Shown here piece by piece: positions 1 to 4,379 of a DNA stretch of 8,443 nucleotides. The stretch lies in assembly GCA_035275625.1 (NCBI GenBank), contig DATEMK010000354.1, forward strand, positions 1 to 8,443, in the 5' to 3' direction. Source of the DNA: DATEMK01 sp035275625. Lineage in GTDB: Bacteria > Bacteroidota > Bacteroidia > AKYH767-A > OLB10. Every line of letters starts with the position of its first letter. The first letter of the stretch is position 1. Made by a program: the position numbers and the translations under genes. The notes below the pieces were generated by a model. That model saw nothing but the letters and a program-made list of their open reading frames with translations, ran no database searches and had not been told where the DNA came from.

Positions 1-9
1 TTCGGAGAG

Positions 10-30
10 GTTCAAAGTTCAAGGTTCTGC
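10..30. repeat. Short 7-bp tandem repeat downstream of the TPR gene
   Basis: Consecutive units of the type TTCAAAG / TTCAAGG / TTCTGCG follow each other at 7-bp steps, just past the stop of the minus-strand TPR gene. A weak partner arm (GTTCAGGG on the minus strand, about 45-52) could pair with part of it. The hairpin is far less convincing than those at 896-977 and 1379-1426, and the window edge cuts the context. It belongs to the same class as those two sites by unit length and position at a gene end. Confidence 0.45.
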
Positions 31-60
31 GTTGCGTCAGCCTGCCCTGAACATTGGACT

Positions 61-894
61 TCATTTTTTTAGTTCTGCAATATACTCGTTCACTTGTTGA
101 ATGGCTGATAAATCCGTTGATCGTTTTTTATATTGTTCAAAATTATCAATTGCTTTTTGTTTTTCGCCCATTTGAACATAAACCCGGGCTTTTAATATAT
201 AGGCATCAATGTGTTGGGGATTTATTTCAAGCACTTTATCGAACCGTTCTAATGCTTTGTCTAATTGGTTTGATCTTACCGAAAGAAATCCCAGGTTCAA
301 CTGTGCATTTTCATGATTCGGGTCCTGAGCAACCACTTCGCGAAGCATCATGATGCCTTTCATGGGTTCTGAAGTTGCTTCAGCATAAAGAATCCCAAGG
401 TCGGTTTTTGCATTGAGATTATTGGAATCCAACTCGATCACTTTTGAATAATTTTTTATGGCTCTGTCAACCATGTTTGCTTTCAACGTGCTGTCAATGG
501 AATTTTTATACGCATCAAAGTAACGGAAAGATGCATTAATGTAGCTTTTTTCAGATTTATCTTTTTCTGCTTTTTGTTCATAATAATAAGCTGACAACGC
601 AAACATTCTTTTACTGTCCCATATCCCGGCAAGGGAATCATATAAATTCAAATTCGCCCTGGATGCAGGTTGCTGAAGGTCTTTGAGCCAGATTTCAGAT
701 TTGGTGCGTTCTTCTTCTGAAAGATTTTTATTTTGAAACGCCAGCAAATCATCAAAATTAAATTCCTGTTTTGCAATGGGTTGGGCCACAGCCGTTTTAT
801 CAGCAGGAGGCGTTTTACGCGGTGCAAGATATAAAGCCACGCTTAACACGGCTGCTCCTGATATTAAAAGTATTTGTAAAGTTTTGGTTTGCAT
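61..894 (-). CDS. Membrane-anchored tetratricopeptide repeat (TPR) protein
   Basis: A 277-aa protein. Residues 6-24 form a hydrophobic N-terminal segment (LQILLISGAAVLSVALYLA) that is followed by a Pro/Lys/Ala-rich linker, so it is probably a signal anchor with the rest in the periplasm. The body is helical and carries TPR units at roughly 142-157, 158-192, 193-226 and 227-260. The clearest repeat has the typical pattern LGFLSVRSNQLDKALERF followed by DKVLEINP. TPR arrays are protein-binding scaffolds; nothing here shows an enzyme. It lies 88 nt downstream of the HU gene on the same strand, with a repeat hairpin between, and no clear promoter of its own was found, so it may be read from the HU promoter. 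The ATG is the natural start because the hydrophobic anchor begins directly after it. The partner and process are unknown. Confidence 0.88.
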   Translation of the reverse strand: MQTKTLQILLISGAAVLSVALYLAPRKTPPADKTAVAQPIAKQEFNFDDLLAFQNKNLSEEERTKSEIWLKDLQQPASRANLNLYDSLAGIWDSKRMFALSAYYYEQKAEKDKSEKSYINASFRYFDAYKNSIDSTLKANMVDRAIKNYSKVIELDSNNLNAKTDLGILYAEATSEPMKGIMMLREVVAQDPNHENAQLNLGFLSVRSNQLDKALERFDKVLEINPQHIDAYILKARVYVQMGEKQKAIDNFEQYKKRSTDLSAIQQVNEYIAELKK

Positions 895-895
895 G

Positions 896-977
896 AAGGT
901 TTGAGGTTTGAAGTTTTGAAGTTTGAGGTTAATGGCCGCGGGGCAACATAAAATTTCAAACGTTAAACTTCAACCTT
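896..977. repeat. 7-bp tandem repeats forming an imperfect inverted repeat between HU and TPR genes
   Basis: On the plus strand 896-924 reads as near-heptamer units (AAGGTTT, GAGGTTT, GAAGTTTT, GAAGTTT), and 951-977 is its imperfect reverse complement. Pairing starts with AAGGTT (896-901) against AACCTT (972-977) and continues with two one-base bulges and a few mismatches, leaving a loop of about 26 nt around a GC-rich CCGCGG core. It fills almost the whole space between the HU stop and the TPR start. It could attenuate transcription or protect the HU message; this role is inferred from position only. Confidence 0.6.
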
Positions 978-982
978 TTTTA

Positions 983-1303
983 CTATTCATCTTCAGGGTC
1001 CACTTTCTCCTCTTTTACTACTTTCACATTATTCTTCACACGTTCTGCAAAAGTTTTAGCGGGTTTAAAAGCGGGTATATAATGTTCAGGTATAATGATG
1101 GTTATGTTTTTGGTAATGATTCTGCCTGTTTTTTCGGCTCTTTTTTTACAGATGAAACTTCCGAAACCGCGCATGTAAACATTTTCGCCTTTTGTTAATG
1201 AACCTTTTATTACTTTCATAGTTGATTCAACTACTTGTTGTACAACCAGCTTTTCAACACCGGTTTTTACAGAAATTTCATTTACTAATTCTGCTTTTGT
1301 CAT
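983..1303 (-). CDS. HU/IHF-family nucleoid DNA-binding protein
   Basis: A 106-aa member of the HU/IHF family, which binds and bends DNA as a dimer. Residues 1-45 form the helical dimerisation part (MTKAELVNEISVKTG...). The family signature GFGSF is at 46-50, followed by KKRAEKTGR, and the beta arm and return strand end in IPAFKPAKTFAERVK (75-90). The arm tip lacks the intercalating proline found in E. coli HU (RNPxTG) and reads RIITKN instead; my recollection is that Bacteroidota HU-like proteins often differ here, so this need not mean loss of function. The last ~15 residues are a charged tail (KEEKVDPEDE). A TAnnTTTG promoter motif lies about 50 nt upstream (1352-1359). In several Bacteroidota a ribonuclease G gene lies near this HU gene; one could lie beyond the left edge, but that is a guess. 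Confidence 0.95.
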   Translation of the reverse strand: MTKAELVNEISVKTGVEKLVVQQVVESTMKVIKGSLTKGENVYMRGFGSFICKKRAEKTGRIITKNITIIIPEHYIPAFKPAKTFAERVKNNVKVVKEEKVDPEDE

Positions 1304-1351
1304 TTTTATTTGATGTTATTGAATTGGAACTTAATTTGTTTGATGTGGGAG

Positions 1352-1382
1352 CAAAGGTAGGAAAAAGGTTTGATGTGTGAAA
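1352..1382 (-). promoter_or_regulatory. Candidate Bacteroidota promoter of the HU gene
   Basis: On the minus strand TACCTTTG (1352-1359) is an exact match to the -7 consensus TAnnTTTG. A TTTC (1379-1382) lies 19 bp upstream, close to the -33 TTTG. The predicted start site leaves a leader of roughly 40 nt before the HU ATG. The -33 box overlaps the outer end of the hairpin at 1379-1426. Confidence 0.55.
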
Positions 1383-1426
1383 TCAGAAGTCAGAAGTCAG
1401 GGGCAGGATTTCTGATCTCTGACCTC
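1379..1426 (-). terminator. Heptamer-repeat hairpin at the end of the glycosyltransferase gene
   Basis: In the minus-strand transcript, 1407-1426 (GAGGTCAGAGATCAGAAATC) pairs with 1379-1398 over 20 positions: 15 Watson-Crick pairs, three G-U wobbles and two A-C mismatches, with an 8-nt loop. The 1379-1398 arm is made of 7-bp units AATCAGA / AGTCAGA / AGTCAG. The stop codon TGA (1397-1399) lies at the loop side, so one arm is translated. There is no long U tract after the stem, so classic rho-independent termination is not assured. Its position between the glycosyltransferase end and the HU promoter fits a boundary role. Confidence 0.5.
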
Positions 1427-3052
1427 CGGCATCTTTATTCTTGCAACGAACACCGATTCCCTGGTCGGGGGAAATCTGTAAGAGAAGAATACTGAATCCA
1501 CGCGAATAGTACCTTCCTTCCATTGAAGGGAATCTATATTAAATGTATCGTTTGAAGAATAATAGAGTATGTTCATGCTGTCTTTCAGCACCTCTTTTGG
1601 ATCATACTCCTTCTGCCATCCTTTTAATTTTCCGGATTCGCGGTTTACAAAATAAAATCCTGTGTAATATTTTTCCAGTTCGTGAAAATACCATGCAGCT
1701 CGTTCACCGGCAAAGTTCACCCCAAAAAACAAAGCCGGTTGCGGAAAAGGGGCTGTGATGGTGCAATCCAATAAAATCAAATCATATTTATAGGGTTTCA
1801 CTTTTTCGAGCATTATCTTATCGGGTTGCTTTAACCCTGGCCAGAAATAATATGCCTGTTCTGCTTTGATAAGTAAGAATATGGAAAACGCAACCGGAAT
1901 AATTTTGAAAAAGAGATTTTGATTGTTTGCAATTTTTTCTTTGCTGCTTCTGAAAAATCCCTGTGCCATTATTAACCATGCAGGAATCACCAGTAAATGT
2001 GCAGGGATTAAGTAATGCGGTGAGTAATGTTTGCAAACGATAAAGGTTTGCAATACGATAGCCACCCAGATTCCCAGAAAAGGTTTTATGGTTTTGGAAG
2101 CAGGATGCTTTTTCTCCCCCGCGAGTTTACCCCCGGAGGGCCGAAAAAAATTAATGATCTGTTTGATAAGAATAATTGTAATGATGAAAAAAGTTATGGT
2201 GAAAAGCCATACATCATTGGCAGCAGCCCCGATGTTCTTAAAAAACTCATTCCAGTTGGCAAAGCCTTCACCACCACGCCCGTATTGACCGGTGTGAGTG
2301 GCCATGTTGCCAATCCAGCCGAAAAACTGCGGAGCACAATGCCATCCCGGAAAGGTGATTAAAACAAATGATAAAACAGTGGTCAATAAAAAAGTAAGCC
2401 CCTGTTTCAGATTTTTGCTCATTATGAGCCACATAAGAATAACGGGAAACGAAGAAATTTTTCCTGCAATCATTATTCCGCTGATGATAGCGGCAGCAAG
2501 GATGAGATTGCGTTCGCGTTTTTTATTTTCAGATAAGACGTAAGCAACAATAAGCGGGGCAAGCAGAATTCCTGTTGTTACAAGAATAAATTCTGTCATC
2601 AGGTTTTGCGAAAAGAATAGGGCGCGTAGCGAAACGAGATGCGTTGCCTGTATAAGGAGCGCATAAAAAATATTTCCGGTGAGTCTCATCATGAGCCATC
2701 CTGCAAAAAATATGGGAAGCGAAATAAGGATGCAGCTGGTGATGCACATCCTGAACAAGTACCATTCGGGATCCAGGATTACATCTTTGACAATATCTTT
2801 TTCACTGCGGAACAAATGAAAAAATTTCAGGGTGATCCCTGAATAAATTTGTAAAGGTGTTCCGGGATGATCGGCATGACCGGCTTTGAAATGACCGGAT
2901 GCGAGGTTTAATCCGTTGAACATGTAATCATACGTTGGATCGGACCAGGATGAATAAAAAGGATTGCGCTCTGTTACGATGGCAATATTTAACAGTAATG
3001 TGAGTACTGGAGTTATGAAAAGAAGCAGAAAGATTTTTTTTGCTGGGTTCAT
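1397..3052 (-). CDS. Polytopic GT-C-like membrane glycosyltransferase (putative)
   Basis: A 551-aa protein with about nine to ten hydrophobic segments, including residues 6-26, 103-124, 151-173, 182-211, 218-235, 281-303, 324-340, 347-365 and 382-398, and a soluble C-terminal part from about 405. The first periplasmic loop has an acidic motif SDPTYDY (37-43) followed by DHPGTPLQ (61-68). These resemble the catalytic acidic site and the HPPL-type motif of GT-C enzymes (GT39/ArnT/PMT type), which move a sugar from a lipid-phosphate donor. KHYSPHYLIP (341-350) resembles the RYLLP-type motif near the last membrane segments of such enzymes. Family assignment rests on topology and these motifs alone; donor and acceptor are unknown. 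The last nine residues (EVRDQKSCP) come from the repeat hairpin at 1379-1426, so the original C-terminus may have been overwritten. The ATG sits directly before the first membrane segment. Confidence 0.75.
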   Translation of the reverse strand: MNPAKKIFLLLFITPVLTLLLNIAIVTERNPFYSSWSDPTYDYMFNGLNLASGHFKAGHADHPGTPLQIYSGITLKFFHLFRSEKDIVKDVILDPEWYLFRMCITSCILISLPIFFAGWLMMRLTGNIFYALLIQATHLVSLRALFFSQNLMTEFILVTTGILLAPLIVAYVLSENKKRERNLILAAAIISGIMIAGKISSFPVILMWLIMSKNLKQGLTFLLTTVLSFVLITFPGWHCAPQFFGWIGNMATHTGQYGRGGEGFANWNEFFKNIGAAANDVWLFTITFFIITIILIKQIINFFRPSGGKLAGEKKHPASKTIKPFLGIWVAIVLQTFIVCKHYSPHYLIPAHLLVIPAWLIMAQGFFRSSKEKIANNQNLFFKIIPVAFSIFLLIKAEQAYYFWPGLKQPDKIMLEKVKPYKYDLILLDCTITAPFPQPALFFGVNFAGERAAWYFHELEKYYTGFYFVNRESGKLKGWQKEYDPKEVLKDSMNILYYSSNDTFNIDSLQWKEGTIRVDSVFFSYRFPPTRESVFVARIKMPEVRDQKSCP

Positions 3053-3059
3053 GGTTGGG

Positions 3060-3067
3060 CAAAAGTA
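3060..3067 (-). promoter_or_regulatory. Candidate -7 promoter element of the glycosyltransferase gene
   Basis: TACTTTTG on the minus strand matches TAnnTTTG exactly and ends only 7 nt before the ATG. If used, the transcript would begin at or next to the start codon (leaderless or nearly so). The best -33 candidate is a TTTA at 3085-3088 with a short 17-bp spacer, so support is partial. Confidence 0.35.
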
Positions 3068-3159
3068 ATTCTTCGGTTTTGGGTTTAAAGCCGGGAAAAG
3101 ATAATTTGAGGCTGGAAAACAATTGAAGGTGGATGTCTTCTTTTAAAATACCCTTTTTC

Positions 3160-3327
3160 TCTAACAAGATATGGATGCACTCTTATTGAATTGGCTTAGA
3201 TTCTTATAAGATATGGACTTTCTCTGACCAGATACGGAATTCTATATAAGGAAATACCGGCAGGTTCTAACCGAAAACAGGGCTTCTTCAATCAAATACC
3301 CCTGTTTGACAATCAAATGCCCCGACA
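3160..3327. repeat. Degenerate tandem array of eight 21-bp units
   Basis: Related cores recur at exact multiples of 21 bp. AAGATATGGA occurs at 3166 and 3208 (42 apart) and CAGATACGGA at 3229 (21 further). TCTTAT occurs at 3181 and 3202. CAATCAAATACCCC at 3289 and CAATCAAATGCCCC at 3310 differ at one base and are 21 apart. Cutting from 3160 into 21-mers gives eight units; units 1, 3, 4 and the pair 7-8 are clearest, while 5 and 6 are strongly decayed. No spacer/repeat division of the CRISPR kind is present. Function unknown. Confidence 0.6.
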
Positions 3328-3332
3328 CTATG

Positions 3333-3350
3333 GGTAGTGGTACAGTTTGA
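3333..3350 (+). repeat. Possible insertion-sequence end, copy 1 (GGTAGTGGTACAGTTTGA)
   Basis: This 18-mer recurs at 3938-3956 in the same orientation with one substitution and one inserted base. It begins GGTAGTG, which fits the GGnnnTG start that I recall for IS1-family terminal repeats. It points inward towards the transposase remnant, as the end downstream of a minus-strand transposase gene should. No matching end in the opposite orientation was found. Confidence 0.35.
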
Positions 3351-3417
3351 AATAAAAATGATAAATGATAAAAAAACAAATAGAATATGCTTATGATTTA
3401 AGCAAAGGAATTTCAAT

Positions 3418-3445
3418 CCAAAAAACTAAAATATGGTTTTTGGGG
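3418..3445 (-). terminator. Weak hairpin downstream of the DUF2158-like gene
   Basis: CCAAAAAAC (3418-3426) can pair with GTTTTTGG (3436-3443) with one bulged A and a 9-nt loop. It lies 30-60 nt past the stop of the small minus-strand gene, so a terminator is possible, but the stem is AU-rich and weak. Confidence 0.25.
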
Positions 3446-3477
3446 ATACTTCTATTTTAAAAAGAAGTTTTAAAACT

Positions 3478-3651
3478 TTAGGCTACTATGGTTAGGCAGG
3501 CGGGCGGAAAATATGCAATATCAAATTTATTTAGCCCTTGATTCCAAAATACACAAGTAACTTGATCTTGATCAACCTTACTAACTGTCATTTTAAACAG
3601 ATTAGATGAATTTAACATCACGTTGTCACCGACTTTTAATGTAGTACTCAT
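3478..3651 (-). CDS. Small DUF2158 / YodC-like protein
   Basis: A 57-aa open frame from ATG (3649-3651) to TAA (3478-3480). It opens MSTTLKVGDNVMLNSSN, continues KMTVSKVDQDQVTCVFWN and ends IAYFPPACLTIV. This follows the layout of DUF2158 (E. coli YodC-like) proteins: KVGDxVxLKSGGPxMTV, then a VTCxWF strand, then a FPxxxL ending. That suggests a compact all-beta fold of unknown role. The usual SGG is replaced by SSN. It lies downstream of a transposase remnant on the same strand and may have been carried in with it. No TAnnTTTG motif or strong ribosome binding site is visible upstream, so its expression is uncertain. The match is by eye against remembered family features. Confidence 0.72.
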   Translation of the reverse strand: MSTTLKVGDNVMLNSSNLFKMTVSKVDQDQVTCVFWNQGLNKFDIAYFPPACLTIVA

Positions 3652-3669
3652 ATTATTACATTGCTTTTT

Positions 3670-3700
3670 AAACCCGATGTTTAGAGCATCGGGTTTTTGT
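3670..3700 (+). terminator. Rho-independent terminator facing plus
   Basis: AAACCCGATG (3670-3679), a 7-nt loop and CATCGGGTTT (3687-3696) form a perfect 10-bp stem; the T run closing the stem continues (TTTTTGTT) on the plus strand. On the minus strand the stem is followed by A residues, so termination there would be weaker. No plus-strand gene was found between 3053 and 3669 that it could serve. Confidence 0.7.
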
Positions 3701-3718
3701 TAACATAAGCAAATGTAA

Positions 3719-3811
3719 TTATTTTTCAGTCAGTCTTACAATATCTTCAATGCTCATTAAATCATTTGTCAATCCCGCTTGCATTGCAGGGGTAACTCTT
3801 AGCGTCTGATG
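3719..3811 (-). pseudogene. C-terminal remnant of an IS1-type transposase
   Basis: The final 30 codons before TAA read HQTLRVTPAMQAGL, then a spacer, then MSIEDIVRL. This resembles the C-terminal tail of a group of transposases usually annotated as IS1 family (H-K/Q-TLRxTPAMxAGxT, then W/M-S-IEDIV). Upstream of the His codon (3809-3811) the frame stays open to an ATG at 3959-3961, but the residues there derive from the inverted repeat at 3846-3911 and look unrelated to a transposase. All catalytic parts are missing, so the fragment is inactive. Recognition is by motif memory only. Confidence 0.62.
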
Positions 3812-3845
3812 AATGGGCAGTGGGTCAGCCTGAAATACCGAAGAG

Positions 3846-3911
3846 TTTCCCGCAGATTTCGCAAATGCCGCAGAAAAGAAATCAGCGGAAATCTGCGAAA
3901 TCTGCGGGAAA
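3846..3911. repeat. Perfect 18-bp inverted repeat with 30-bp loop
   Basis: TTTCCCGCAGATTTCGCA (3846-3863) and TGCGAAATCTGCGGGAAA (3894-3911) are exact reverse complements. Inside the loop CCGC and GCGG can extend the pairing, and the motif AAATCTGCG recurs (GCGGAAATCTGCGAAATCTG across 3885-3904). This GCAGATTT-type sequence is of a kind that is often dispersed between genes. It abuts the broken edge of the transposase remnant. Confidence 0.75.
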
Positions 3912-3937
3912 ATAAAAGAAGGCGTTTTGAATGAGAA

Positions 3938-3956
3938 GGTAGTGGTGCAGTATTGA
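3938..3956 (+). repeat. Possible insertion-sequence end, copy 2 (GGTAGTGGTGCAGTATTGA)
   Basis: Direct, near-identical copy of 3333-3350. It is not inverted relative to copy 1, so the two cannot be the two ends of one intact element. It may be a solo end left by a second copy or a rearrangement, or chance similarity. Confidence 0.3.
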
Positions 3957-3967
3957 TGCAAATTTCT

Positions 3968-3975
3968 TACCTTTG
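3968..3975 (+). promoter_or_regulatory. Candidate -7 element for the polyphosphate operon
   Basis: TACCTTTG matches TAnnTTTG exactly. It lies about 100 nt before the ATG of the lysine-rich gene and is the only such match found ahead of the lysine-rich gene, ppk1 and ppx. No good -33 TTTG is seen at 19-21 bp upstream, so the call rests on the -7 motif and position. Confidence 0.4.
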
Positions 3976-4077
3976 GTTAACTATTTTCACATATTAAGAA
4001 ATTGTTAAGGATTCAGGCAATGTTAAGCCAATTTGAATTTTTATGATTTCTTTGATGTTGAACAAATTAAATATTTT

Positions 4078-4353
4078 ATGGAAAAGAAAGAAAGAAAGAA
4101 ATTAGAAGCTAAAATTCATTCAGCTCTTATCGAGGCAATAAAAGATGAAAAGAATTTGCTGACGGAAAAAGTTGAAAAGGCAATTAAAAAAGTTGTAAGA
4201 CAACTTTCAAAAAAACTGGGAAAGAAGAAAAAAGTTTCAGCAAAGAAAAAAACAAAAAAGAAAGCAGCAAAAAAACCGGCCGCTTCATCAAATAAAAAAA
4301 CAAACCCGGCAGATAACAACCTGCAGCCTGAAATCCTGAACCCGAAATTTTAG
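4078..4353 (+). CDS. Small lysine-rich protein, first gene of the ppk1 operon
   Basis: A 91-aa protein with 28 lysines. Residues 1-47 are predicted helical with alternating charge (EKKERKKLEAKIHSALIEAI...). Residues 49-74 are an almost pure Lys/Ala/Ser/Thr/Pro tail (KKKKVSAKKKTKKKAAKKP), like histone H1 or HctA-type tails. A short neutral end (LQPEILNPKF) follows. I do not recognise a named family. The frame extends upstream to a TTG at 4033, but the ATG at 4078 is preferred because the 15 extra codons lack any low-complexity or charged character and begin soon after a stop (4024-4026). The gene ends 26 nt before ppk1, so the two are probably co-transcribed. Such tails bind polyanions; DNA, RNA or the polyphosphate made by its neighbour are all possible targets, which is inference. 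Confidence 0.78.
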   Translation: MEKKERKKLEAKIHSALIEAIKDEKNLLTEKVEKAIKKVVRQLSKKLGKKKKVSAKKKTKKKAAKKPAASSNKKTNPADNNLQPEILNPKF

Positions 4354-4379
4354 TTTTTCTTTGTTATTTTAGAGGTGAA

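Larger units (their letters stand above)
3053..4077. other. Accessory region of about 1 kb between the two gene blocks
   Basis: No full-length conserved gene lies here apart from a 57-aa DUF2158-like gene. The rest is a 21-bp periodic array, a transposase remnant, a plus-facing terminator, a perfect inverted repeat and two similar GGTAGTGG segments, each listed separately. The stretches 3068-3159, 3351-3417 and 3976-4077 show nothing I can name. The mix suggests decayed insertion sequences at the point where the transcription direction changes. Confidence 0.6.

Noticed and set aside
2928..3167. 79-codon open frame over the start of the glycosyltransferase
   Set aside because: It is on the same strand but in another frame, overlaps a real gene and crosses into the 21-bp array.
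3160..3327. CRISPR array
   Set aside because: The period is 21 bp with no separate conserved repeat and unique spacer, and no cas genes are nearby.
3465..3478. Palindrome AAGTTTTAAAACTT as an operator
   Set aside because: It is a low-complexity AT palindrome overlapping a stop codon, likely by chance in AT-rich sequence.
3719..3961. 80-codon open frame on the minus strand as an intact gene
   Set aside because: Only the last 30 codons resemble a known family. The first 50 cross the inverted repeat at 3846-3911 and a possible IS end, so the frame is a fusion of debris, not a working gene.
4033..4077. TTG start giving a 106-aa form of the lysine-rich protein
   Set aside because: The 15 extra codons are unlike the rest of the protein, begin 6 nt after an in-frame stop and lack a ribosome site; the ATG at 4078 is simpler.
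4116..4319. Phenylalanine-rich open frame opposite the lysine-rich gene
   Set aside because: Poly-Phe is the expected antisense reading of AAA/AAG-rich codons; no independent support.
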